Shown here in pieces: positions 1-6,224 of a stretch of 6,224 nt of DNA; position 1 is the first letter of the stretch; every line of letters starts with the position of its first letter. The notes under the pieces are model-generated. The model was not told the origin of the DNA, ran no database searches, and saw nothing but the letters and a program-made list of their open reading frames with translations. Source of the DNA: JBEICQ01 sp040383885 (GTDB taxonomy: Bacteria > Bacteroidota > Bacteroidia > UBA4408); contig JBEICQ010000137.1 of assembly GCA_040383885.1 (NCBI GenBank), forward strand, positions 1-6,224, in the 5' to 3' direction. The translations under genes and the position numbers were made by a program.

Positions 1-429
1 ATACCGACTCAGTTCCCTGATGGCAGGCACCGCATCGTTCGGACAAACGGGAATTCCCACTCGTTTCATAATATCGTAATCAGGCATATCATCTCCCATG
101 TATAGTACTTCGCCGTGTGTGAGATTGTGAATAGAGAGCAATTCATTGTAGGTATCAAGTTTGTCTTGTATGCCCATATAAATATCTCTGATCCCGAGGT
201 ATTCCAATCTTTTTTTTACGGCCTCACTGCGGCACCCGGTTATTACTGCAAGATGCAGGCCTTTTTTTGCGGCTTGCTGCACCATGTACCCGTCTTTGAT
301 GTTAAAAGTTCGTAATTGATCTCCATTTTCCATCAAAATGATGGAACCGTCGGTGAATACACCGTCCACATCAAAGATCATCAGTTTAATCTGCGCAAAC
401 TGGTCTTTAGCGTGCTTTGCTTGTTCCAT
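1..429 (-). CDS. kdsC: KdsC-type HAD phosphatase (3-deoxy-D-manno-octulosonate 8-phosphate phosphatase), 3' end cut by window edge
   Basis: This frame is open for 143 codons from the ATG at 429 to the left edge of the window, so the C-terminus is missing (the family is usually about 170-180 residues). HAD motif I is DVDGVFTDG at residues 20-28, with D20 the expected nucleophile and D22 the acid/base. Motif II is the T of VITG (64), motif III is probably K90, and motif IV is GDDMPDYD (112-119). There is no cap-domain insertion, as expected for KdsC, which acts as a tetramer. The family removes the phosphate from Kdo-8-phosphate in the cytoplasm, before CMP-Kdo formation for LPS. The start is well fixed: an in-frame TGA lies 12 bases upstream, the next Met falls in the strand leading into motif I, and AGGA precedes the ATG. 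It overlaps the upstream DUF2520 gene by 23 bases, which suggests translational coupling. Other small C0-type HAD phosphatases look similar, so the exact substrate is inferred. Confidence 0.9.
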   Translation of the reverse strand, partial: MEQAKHAKDQFAQIKLMIFDVDGVFTDGSIILMENGDQLRTFNIKDGYMVQQAAKKGLHLAVITGCRSEAVKKRLEYLGIRDIYMGIQDKLDTYNELLSIHNLTHGEVLYMGDDMPDYDIMKRVGIPVCPNDAVPAIRELSRY

Positions 430-1201
430 GATCCTGAATCAGTTTTGTTATGAGTTTGTAGTAGTCCTGCAATTCGGGTTTGTTTTGCAGGCTTTCGAGA
501 TGAGCCCCGATGGTATTTCTGTCGCGTCGGAGGGCAGGTCCCGTTTGAGCATTCTCCGGACCGAGCAACATGGCTTTTTCGATGGTTTCTTTAAGCAATG
601 GATGAAGGATTTCAAAAGGCATGTCTACTTCTTCAAGCAGGTTTTTTGAATAGCCAAGCAAATGGTTGATGAAGTTGTTGGAAAGTACCGCTGCCAGATG
701 AATCTGTTTGCGGACATGGCCGTTTACTTCCCATACGTTTTCTGTATAACACGCGGCCAGCTTTTGCAAATCATTCATGGTTTCTGCAGCGTTGGCCTCC
801 AAAAAAAAAGGTACATGTTTCAGGTAAAGGTTACGCATTTTACTGAATGTTTGCAGTGGATACATCACACCGAAATGCTTCGCCGCGCCGAGTGCCTGCA
901 TGGGCAGCGCTCCTGAGCAGTGAACCACCACACCGTCGTAACCCGCCAGCTCCTGACAACACATTGGAATAACATCGTCAGGCAGGGCAAGGATCACAAA
1001 CCGGGTATCTTTTGGGATTTTTGAAAAGGTGTTGTCGAAGCTCGCCTGAAATCTGCCTGCAAGGGTTTTTGCCTTTTCCGTGGAGCGACCAATCACATGG
1101 GTAACTTTTACTTTATCCGGTAGTGCGGAGTTAGCAAGATGAGTACCGAGGTTTCCTGTTCCTGCGATACAGATGTGAATGGGGTCGGTAATTGGGTTCA
1201 T
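407..1201 (-). CDS. Rossmann-like/DUF2520 domain protein (putative NAD(P)-binding oxidoreductase-like)
   Basis: A 264-residue protein. The N-terminal Rossmann fold shows a strand followed by GTGNLG (14-19), the dinucleotide-binding loop, and then VIGRS (36-40) at the end of the second strand. HCSGAL (94-99) and YPLQTFS (114-120) are typical of the Rossmann-like/DUF2520 family, related to ProC and F420-dependent NADP reductases. The C-terminal helical DUF2520 part runs from about 130 to the end, with HVRKQIHLAAVLSNNF (162-177) and TGPALRRD (220-227). No membrane segment or signal peptide is visible, so it is probably cytoplasmic. The catalytic reaction of the family is not established and I assign none. 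I chose the ATG at 1201; a TTG three codons upstream (1210) is also in frame, and neither has a clear SD. The gene lies 75 bases after nadK and overlaps kdsC by 23 bases. Confidence 0.9.
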   Translation of the reverse strand: MNPITDPIHICIAGTGNLGTHLANSALPDKVKVTHVIGRSTEKAKTLAGRFQASFDNTFSKIPKDTRFVILALPDDVIPMCCQELAGYDGVVVHCSGALPMQALGAAKHFGVMYPLQTFSKMRNLYLKHVPFFLEANAAETMNDLQKLAACYTENVWEVNGHVRKQIHLAAVLSNNFINHLLGYSKNLLEEVDMPFEILHPLLKETIEKAMLLGPENAQTGPALRRDRNTIGAHLESLQNKPELQDYYKLITKLIQDHGTSKAR

Positions 1202-1217
1202 GATGGGCAATACTCAG

Positions 1218-1249
1218 TAAATGTAAGAAAACACAGAGAGGCTGAACAA
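1218..1249 (-). promoter_or_regulatory. Candidate Bacteroidota-type promoter for the DUF2520-kdsC pair
   Basis: In the 75-base gap after nadK, the minus strand reads TTG (1249-1247), 21 bases, then TACATTTA (1225-1218). This is 7 of 8 against the TAnnTTTG -7 element of Bacteroidota, with a plausible distance to the TTG-type -33 element. Transcription would start near 1210, just before the ATG at 1201. It is a pattern match in AT-rich DNA only, so chance is a real alternative. Confidence 0.35.
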
Positions 1250-1276
1250 CAAATCACCGGGTGGAATGTCGCTGTG

Positions 1277-2161
1277 TTATGATTCATTGCGCTTGTCGGT
1301 ACCCCAATTGAGTTTGCTGCGCAGTGTTTGCGTGAAATCATGCTGATCAAGCCGCAAAAGGCTCACCTCAAAATCAGCTCTTCTCAAGGTCATTTCCACC
1401 ATAGAATCGATGATGCTCGATCTTGAATCAAGTGTAACCATGTGTTGATTGGTACGACCGTCAGCAGTGATGGTGATGATGTCTTTATCAGAGATAATCA
1501 GTGGCCTAACATTAAGGTTGTGAGGTGCAATTGGGGTGATGATGAAGTTTTCTGAGTCAGGCATGGCAATAGGGCCACCGCAACTCATGGAGTAAGCGGT
1601 TGAGCCTGTGGGCGTAGAAATGATCAACCCATCAGCCCAATAGGTATTGAGGAAATCTCCGTTGCGGTAAACATGAATTGTTACCATGGAGGCAGATTCA
1701 TTTTTGGTTACTGAAAATTCATTAAGGGCAAAATTGAGCTCTCCAAAAAGTCCGTCGGCCGTTTCGAGTGTGAGTAAACTTCGTTTTTCGATGGTAAATT
1801 TTTTATCGCGGATCTGCTCAATGGCATGCTCAATTTCATCGATGCTGATTCCGGCCAGAAATCCGAGACGGCCTGTATTTACCCCCACAATCGGTATTTG
1901 CCGGTTGCGGATAAACGGCAGGGAATTCAGCAGCGTGCCATCGCCGCCAATAGAAATAAACAACTGGCAATCACCTGAAAAATCATTGGTATCGGAAAAA
2001 ACTTTTACGATGGAACGAAAACCGCCACGGTGTCTTAACTTGTTATAGATTTCTTCATGTACGGTGAGATCCCATCCCATCAATTCAAGTTTATTTACCA
2101 GCCTGATAACTGGCTGAATATTATTATCGTTGATGGATTTTCCAAACAGGGTAATTTTCAT
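1277..2161 (-). CDS. nadK: NAD kinase (ATP-NAD kinase)
   Basis: A 294-residue cytoplasmic enzyme of normal family length that phosphorylates NAD to NADP, the only known de novo route to NADP(H). The N-terminal domain carries GGDGT (72-76), with D74 the expected catalytic aspartate, followed by NTGRLGFLAG (95-104). The C-terminal beta-rich domain has the NE pair (147-148) that contacts the NAD ribose. It also has the nucleotide-binding stretch from DGLIISTPTGS to TAYSMSCGGP (177-197) and PHNLNVRPLI (213-222). All key motifs are intact. The start is the ATG at 2161; the protein begins MKITLFGK, typical of the family. There is no SD, only an A-rich stretch before the ATG. It lies 54 bases downstream of metH on the same strand with no terminator-like hairpin between, so read-through from metH is possible. 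Confidence 0.97.
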   Translation of the reverse strand: MKITLFGKSINDNNIQPVIRLVNKLELMGWDLTVHEEIYNKLRHRGGFRSIVKVFSDTNDFSGDCQLFISIGGDGTLLNSLPFIRNRQIPIVGVNTGRLGFLAGISIDEIEHAIEQIRDKKFTIEKRSLLTLETADGLFGELNFALNEFSVTKNESASMVTIHVYRNGDFLNTYWADGLIISTPTGSTAYSMSCGGPIAMPDSENFIITPIAPHNLNVRPLIISDKDIITITADGRTNQHMVTLDSRSSIIDSMVEMTLRRADFEVSLLRLDQHDFTQTLRSKLNWGTDKRNES

Positions 2162-2215
2162 TTTCAGTCAAATGGAAGTTTTTAAATTATGGTTTTAAGA
2201 TGTAAACAATGTGTT

Positions 2216-5200
2216 TTATTGATAGGATAGCACGGGGGAAAGCCAGGTTTCAACTTCTTTCACAGTCATTCCTTTTCGTTTGGCATACTCTTCTACCTGG
2301 TCTTTGTTGATTTTACCAAGGGCAAAATATCGCGCTTCCGGGTGGGAGAAGTACAAGCCGCAAACCGCCGCTGTAGGATACATAGCCATGCTTTCTGTAA
2401 GTGTGATGCCGGTATTTTTTTCTACTCCGAGCAATTCAAAAAGGGTGATTTTCTCCGTATGATCCGGCTGGGCAGGATAGCCGGGTGCAGGTCTTATTCC
2501 TGCATATTCTTCTTTGATCAGTGCATCGGTGTTCAATTCCTCCGAGGGAGCATATGCCCAAATACTTTTTCTTGTTTTTTGGTGCAATAGTTCCGCAAAT
2601 GCTTCTGCCAGCCTATCGGCAAGCGCTTTGAGCATGATAGAGGAATAATCGTCGTGGTTTTTTTCAAATTCTTTTAGTTTCTCTTCTATACCCTCTCCAA
2701 CCGCTACTGCAAAGGCGCCAACATGATCCAGTTGAACGGCATCTTTTTTTTGCAAAACATAATCACTCAGTGCGATGTATGGTTGCTTATCCGGTTTCAA
2801 TGATTGTTGTCTCAGGGTATGAAACCTGCATCGTGTTGTTTTTTGTTCAAGGCTTGAGTCGGCTGTGTACACTTCAATGTCGTCGCCATCCGCCAGTGCC
2901 GGATAGATTCCCACCACTCCGTGAGCTTTTAACCATTTTTCTTCAACTATTTTTTGTAGCATTTTCTGTGCGTCCTCAAAGAGTTTTCTGGCCTCCGGAC
3001 CGCGTTCTGCATCATCGAGTATTTTGGGATAGGATCCTTTCATTTCCCAACTGATGAAAAAAGGTGTCCAGTCAATGTAATTTGCTATTTCAGAGAGATC
3101 ATAATCCCTGAATACCACATTGCCCATCTGCCTTGGAATGATATTTTGTGAGAGGTATGGACTGGGTGTTGCAAACCGCATCGACCTGGCGTTTTCGATG
3201 GTGATGAGTTGTTTGGCATCTCTGGACTGTCTGTTGTATTCTCTTAAGCGTTCGTACTCTGCTGCTGTTTCTTTCTGAAAGCCTTCCCGGTATTGCTCAC
3301 TCAGGAGGTTACTGGCCACCGGAACACTGCGGGAGGCATCATTAACATATACCACCACACCGGAGTAATTGGGCGCTATTTTTACGGCTGTATGTACTTT
3401 GGAAGTGGTAGCGCCGCCAATGAGCAGGGGCAGGTTCATTTTCCTGCGCTCCATCTCTTTGGCAACATGCACCATTTCATCGAGAGAAGGGGTAATGAGC
3501 CCGCTGAGCCCGATCATGTCTACAGATTGTCTGATGGCTTCATCCAGAATTTTTTCGGCAGGTACCATCACTCCAAGATCGATGATTTCATAATTGTTAC
3601 AAGCCAGCACAACCGCCACAATATTTTTTCCGATGTCATGGACATCTCCTTTTACTGTTGCCAGAAGAATTTTACCCTGTGCCTTGGGGGCTTCTCCACC
3701 TTTTCTTTTTTCTTCCTCCATGAAAGGGGTGAGGTAGGCAACTGCTTTTTTCATCACCCTGGCACTTTTTACCACCTGTGGCAAAAACATTTTTCCGCTT
3801 CCAAACAAATCACCCACCACATTCATGCCGCTCATCAGGGGTCCTTCAATAATTTCGAGGGTGCGCGCATATTGACCCCTTGCTTCCTCCATATCGCTTT
3901 CAATGTGCTCTACAATACCTTTCACGAGGGCGTGTGTAATGCGTTCCGGCAAGGGTAGTTTTCGCCATTCTTCGTCTTTTTCCTGCTTGCCGGTAGTGCC
4001 TTTTACTGATTCAGCAAATTTAACGAGCTTCTCTGCAGCATCAGGATCGCGGTCAAGCAGCACATCTTCTACCAGCAGGAGCAGGTCTTTGGGGATTTCA
4101 TCATACACCTGCAACATTCCCGGATTAACAATGCCCATGTCCATGCCCTCGCGGATGGCGTGGTATAAAAAAGCTGAGTGAATGGCTTCACGAACTGCAT
4201 CATTTCCGCGAAAGGAAAAGGAAACATTACTCACGCCTCCGCTCACTATTGCAAGCGGGAGATTTTGTTTAATCCATCGCGTAGCCAGGAAGAAGTCGAG
4301 TGCATTCCTGCGATGCTCTTCCATCCCTGTGGCAACAGGAAATATATTGGGGTCGAAAATAATATCCTGGGGTGGAAAGGAGACCTTGTTTATGAGAAGT
4401 TGATAGGCGCGACTGCAAATTTCAATTCTTCTTTCAAGGGTATCTGCCTGTCCTTTTTCATCGAAAGCCATTACGATGACAGCGGCTCCATAGCGTTTGA
4501 TTTTTTCTGCTTGTTCCAAAAAAACAGATTCACCTTCCTTGAGGGAGATAGAATTTACAATGCCCTTGCCCTGTATGCATTTGAGGCCGGCCTCTATCAC
4601 ATTCCACCGGCTTGAATCAATCATTATCGGTACCCTGGCAATATCAGGTTCGGCTGCAATCAGATGCAGGAATCGAACCATAGCAGCTTCACTGTCAAGC
4701 ATCCCTTCGTCCATGTTCACATCAATCACCTGTGCTCCTCCTTCTACCTGGTCACGGGCTATTGATATGGCCTCTTCGTATTTTTCTTCCGCAATGAGTC
4801 TGGCAAATTTTTTTGAGCCGGTTACATTCGTTCTTTCACCCACATTCATAAAATTGCTTTCAGGCGTAAGCGTTACCGGTTCCAGTCCACTTAGGCGGAG
4901 AAAGGGCTTGCTGCCGGGTATTTGTCTCGGTTTGGCGGTGGCGGCTTTTGCTGCAATTTCGCGGATGTGGTCGGGAGTTGTACCACAGCAACCGCCAACA
5001 ATATTTAAAAATCCATGCTCCAGAAAATCCTCAATCACATGACCCATCTCATGTGCCGTTTGGTCATATTCACCCATCTGATTGGGCAATCCTGCATTGG
5101 GATAGGCACTCACAAAGAAGGGTGATTTATGGGCAAGTTCCTCCAGATAAGGTCTCATCTCGGCTGCACCCAGGGCGCAATTGAGACCAACGGCAAGAAG

Positions 5201-5920
5201 ATTGGCATGTGCAATCGAATTTAAAAAGGCTTCAGTGGTTTGTCCCGAAAGGGTTCTTCCACTCGCATCGGTAATGGTGCCCGATACGATTATAGGCAGT
5301 TCTTTACCGGTTTCCCTAAACGCCTCACCGGCTGCATACAAAGCGGCTTTTGCATTGAGGGTATCGAAAACTGTTTCAATTAAAAACAGATCGCATCCAC
5401 CTTTGATGAGGGCTTTCATCTGCTGCGCGTAAGCCTCTACCAGGCTATCAAAGGAGATGGCTCTGTACCCCGGATCATTCACATCCGGACTCAGGGAAGC
5501 AGTTTTACTGGTGGGGCCGATAGATCCTGCCACATACCTGGGTTTCTTTGGATTTTGAGAAGTATACTCGTCGGCTGCTTTGCGGGCAATCTTTGCTGCT
5601 TCTATATTCAATTCCTCCACCAATTCTTCCATGTGGTAATCAAACATACCAATGGTGGTGCTGCTAAAGGTGTTGGTTTCTATGATGTCGGCTCCTGCAT
5701 TCAGGTATTCTTTGTGGATGGCCTCAACAATTTGCGGCTGTGTAAGTACAAGCAAATCGTTGTTGCCCTTGAGTGAATGGGGATGCTGTTCAAAACGCTT
5801 TCCTCTGTAATCTTCCTCGGTAAGCTTATAACGCTGAATCATAGTGCCCATGGCACCATCGATAACCAGCACCCTTTCTGTGAGGATTTTTTTGATGTTT
5901 TCTTTTGTGGTCATAATCAT
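2216..5920 (-). CDS. metH: Cobalamin-dependent methionine synthase, full length
   Basis: Transfers a methyl group from 5-methyltetrahydrofolate via cob(I)alamin to homocysteine, giving methionine. The protein has 1234 residues from the chosen start, close to E. coli MetH, and all four modules are present. The homocysteine module has VIDGAMGT (19-26) and zinc ligands C248, C311 and C312. The folate module has GERTNVTGS (361-369) and DVNMDEGMLD (400-409). The cobalamin module has a helical cap (about 693-730), DVHDIGKN (759-766) with H761 the lower axial cobalt ligand, SGL (806-808) and GG (835-836). The reactivation module binds SAM, with DWTPFF from 950 and RPAPGY (1143-1148). An in-frame ATG at 5986 would add 22 unrelated residues encoded by the riboswitch platform, so I reject it. 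The ATG at 5920 sits 4 bases after AAGGTG; the ATG at 5914 (10 bases after) is an alternative. A SAM-I riboswitch precedes the gene. No residue appears lost. Confidence 0.97.
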   Translation of the reverse strand: MIMTTKENIKKILTERVLVIDGAMGTMIQRYKLTEEDYRGKRFEQHPHSLKGNNDLLVLTQPQIVEAIHKEYLNAGADIIETNTFSSTTIGMFDYHMEELVEELNIEAAKIARKAADEYTSQNPKKPRYVAGSIGPTSKTASLSPDVNDPGYRAISFDSLVEAYAQQMKALIKGGCDLFLIETVFDTLNAKAALYAAGEAFRETGKELPIIVSGTITDASGRTLSGQTTEAFLNSIAHANLLAVGLNCALGAAEMRPYLEELAHKSPFFVSAYPNAGLPNQMGEYDQTAHEMGHVIEDFLEHGFLNIVGGCCGTTPDHIREIAAKAATAKPRQIPGSKPFLRLSGLEPVTLTPESNFMNVGERTNVTGSKKFARLIAEEKYEEAISIARDQVEGGAQVIDVNMDEGMLDSEAAMVRFLHLIAAEPDIARVPIMIDSSRWNVIEAGLKCIQGKGIVNSISLKEGESVFLEQAEKIKRYGAAVIVMAFDEKGQADTLERRIEICSRAYQLLINKVSFPPQDIIFDPNIFPVATGMEEHRRNALDFFLATRWIKQNLPLAIVSGGVSNVSFSFRGNDAVREAIHSAFLYHAIREGMDMGIVNPGMLQVYDEIPKDLLLLVEDVLLDRDPDAAEKLVKFAESVKGTTGKQEKDEEWRKLPLPERITHALVKGIVEHIESDMEEARGQYARTLEIIEGPLMSGMNVVGDLFGSGKMFLPQVVKSARVMKKAVAYLTPFMEEEKRKGGEAPKAQGKILLATVKGDVHDIGKNIVAVVLACNNYEIIDLGVMVPAEKILDEAIRQSVDMIGLSGLITPSLDEMVHVAKEMERRKMNLPLLIGGATTSKVHTAVKIAPNYSGVVVYVNDASRSVPVASNLLSEQYREGFQKETAAEYERLREYNRQSRDAKQLITIENARSMRFATPSPYLSQNIIPRQMGNVVFRDYDLSEIANYIDWTPFFISWEMKGSYPKILDDAERGPEARKLFEDAQKMLQKIVEEKWLKAHGVVGIYPALADGDDIEVYTADSSLEQKTTRCRFHTLRQQSLKPDKQPYIALSDYVLQKKDAVQLDHVGAFAVAVGEGIEEKLKEFEKNHDDYSSIMLKALADRLAEAFAELLHQKTRKSIWAYAPSEELNTDALIKEEYAGIRPAPGYPAQPDHTEKITLFELLGVEKNTGITLTESMAMYPTAAVCGLYFSHPEARYFALGKINKDQVEEYAKRKGMTVKEVETWLSPVLSYQ

Positions 5921-5924
5921 TAAG

Positions 5925-5966
5925 CACCTTGTTTTTCTCCCGTAGCCGGGAGCATTTCGTAAGGTG
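5925..5966 (-). promoter_or_regulatory. metH riboswitch expression platform: hairpin that can sequester the ribosome binding site
   Basis: Read on the minus strand, CACCTT (5966-5961) is complementary to AAGGTG (5930-5925), which is the SD-like site of metH; its AGGTG matches the anti-SD of 16S rRNA. Between them lies a strong inner hairpin, CTCCCG (5952-5947), loop GCTA, CGGGAG (5942-5937). The two helices stack around an 8 by 6 internal loop. The inner hairpin is followed by AAAAAC rather than a U-run, so it is not a Rho-independent terminator. I infer that the SAM-bound aptamer favours this fold and blocks ribosome binding. The pairing is read from sequence; no folding energy was computed. 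Confidence 0.65.
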
Positions 5967-5992
5967 GTTTGGAACCCTGAAAACATCTCTCG

Positions 5993-6097
5993 GCTTATCT
6001 GCTCCTTGTGAAAAGGACAGGAATTGGCACCTTCTCCCGTATTGGGAGGGTTGTCAAGGCTTCACAGGGCACAGTCCCTCGGCCTTTCTGGATAAGC
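5993..6097 (-). promoter_or_regulatory. SAM-I (S-box) riboswitch aptamer in the metH leader
   Basis: The minus strand carries the S-box core in order. P1 is GCTTATC (6097-6091) pairing with GATAAGC (5999-5993). P2 is AAGGC with GCCTT, enclosing the kink-turn bases GAGGGA and TGTGAA. Next comes GACAACC, then P3 (CTCCC 6048-6044 with GGGAG 6038-6034). Then the highly conserved AAGGTGCCAATTCC follows, and P4 is TCCTT with AAGGA extended by CTG/CAG across one bulged G. At 105 bases the length is normal. The family binds S-adenosylmethionine and turns off methionine and SAM synthesis genes, which fits metH immediately downstream. Small departures from consensus are GACAACC for GGCAACC and one extra base in the P2 loop (CTGTGCCC for CTGGCCC). 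These are unlikely to change the class. Confidence 0.95.
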
Positions 6098-6121
6098 AGT
6101 TGTGTGGGAAAAGAACTTCCG

Positions 6122-6129
6122 CAAATATA
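6122..6129 (-). promoter_or_regulatory. Promoter -7 element for metH and its riboswitch leader
   Basis: TATATTTG on the minus strand is an exact match to the Bacteroidota -7 consensus TAnnTTTG. It lies 24 bases upstream of the first P1 base, so a transcript starting near 6115 would carry the whole aptamer close to its 5' end. I see no good TTTG element at the expected -33 distance. The call therefore rests on the -7 match and its position. Confidence 0.55.
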
Positions 6130-6168
6130 CAATTTTCATCCCACCCTTCAGGGCTTCCTTTCATTGCG

Positions 6169-6176
6169 TATTTTTG
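6169..6176 (+). promoter_or_regulatory. Possible divergent promoter -7 element
   Basis: TATTTTTG on the plus strand also fits TAnnTTTG exactly. It ends only 6 bases before the ATG at 6183, so transcription from it would begin at or beside the start codon and give a leaderless or nearly leaderless mRNA. No clear -33 element is seen. A T-rich run can match by chance, hence the low confidence. Confidence 0.25.
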
Positions 6177-6182
6177 ACCCGC

Positions 6183-6224
6183 ATGAAATCCGGCATTCAA
6201 ATCATCGGACGCACACAACATGTG
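6183..6224 (+). CDS. Possible start of a divergent gene, cut by the right edge; product unknown
   Basis: An ATG at 6183 opens a frame that stays open for the remaining 14 codons, giving MKSGIQIIGRTQHV. The hydrophobic strand IQII followed by G is compatible with a normal protein N-terminus, but the fragment is too short to assign a family. There is no SD before it. The support is its position, divergent from the metH leader, and a TAnnTTTG-like element just upstream. It could equally be a chance open frame, or part of a gene with a different start. Confidence 0.35.
   Translation, partial: MKSGIQIIGRTQHV

Noticed and set aside
1230..1278. Inverted repeat AACACAG/CTGTGTT in the nadK-DUF2520 gap as a terminator
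   Set aside because: The arms are 7 bases with a 35-base loop and only a short, interrupted T-rich tail, so it does not form a convincing terminator.
1686..2048. 120-codon plus-strand frame inside nadK
   Set aside because: Antisense to the conserved GGDGT and NTGRLGF region of NAD kinase; no start context or recognisable product.
2182..2209. TTG, 17 bases, TAATTTAA as a promoter for nadK
   Set aside because: The -7 part departs from TAnnTTTG at the last two positions and the spacing is short; in DNA this AT-rich it is not distinguishable from chance.
3293..3958. 221-codon open frame on the plus strand inside metH
   Set aside because: It is antisense to well-conserved MetH cap and cobalamin-domain sequence, its product resembles no family I recognise, and it has no start context. 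It is a shadow frame.
4497..5042. 181-codon open frame on the plus strand inside metH
   Set aside because: Antisense to the folate and homocysteine modules; its low-complexity, Ser/Pro/Ile-rich translation is typical of a reverse-complement shadow.
5937..5952. CTCCCG/CGGGAG hairpin as a Rho-independent terminator
   Set aside because: On the minus strand it is followed by AAAAAC, not a U-run, so intrinsic termination is unlikely; it is better read as part of the translation-control platform.
5929..6177. 82-codon plus-strand frame across the metH leader
   Set aside because: It lies antisense to the riboswitch and promoter, and the RNA structure explains the sequence. No protein family is recognised.

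Overview
This 6.2 kb window looks like ordinary chromosomal DNA from a member of the Bacteroidota (Bacteroidetes). Three things point there: promoter-like elements of the form TAnnTTTG, genes that mostly lack a strong Shine-Dalgarno (SD) sequence, and protein motifs such as the GDDMPDYD box of the KdsC-like phosphatase. The kdsC gene implies a Gram-negative cell that makes Kdo for lipopolysaccharide. No mobile element, CRISPR array, tRNA or rRNA is visible. No stretch over 300 bases lacks a gene.

Layout, from right to left because almost everything is on the minus strand. The far right edge (6183-6224) may hold the first 14 codons of a divergent plus-strand gene. A minus-strand promoter (about 6122-6129) starts a leader carrying a complete SAM-I (S-box) riboswitch at 5993-6097. 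An expression platform (5925-5966) follows, which appears able to hide the ribosome binding site. The leader feeds metH (2216-5920), a full-length four-module cobalamin-dependent methionine synthase. After 54 bases comes nadK (NAD kinase, 1277-2161). After 75 bases comes a Rossmann-fold/DUF2520 protein (407-1201). It overlaps by 23 bases a KdsC-type HAD phosphatase (1-429) that runs off the left edge.

How the parts work together: SAM made from methionine should bind the leader and shut off metH translation, a feedback loop on the last step of methionine synthesis. There is no U-run after the platform hairpin, so control is more likely at translation than at transcription. No convincing terminator separates metH, nadK, the DUF2520 gene and kdsC, so they may be partly co-transcribed, although a promoter-like element precedes the DUF2520 gene. 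The genes are otherwise unrelated housekeeping functions: methionine and one-carbon metabolism, NADP supply, and Kdo/LPS synthesis.

The most interesting part is the metH leader, where the expression platform repeats the P3/J3-4 segment of the aptamer. I found no novel multi-gene system.
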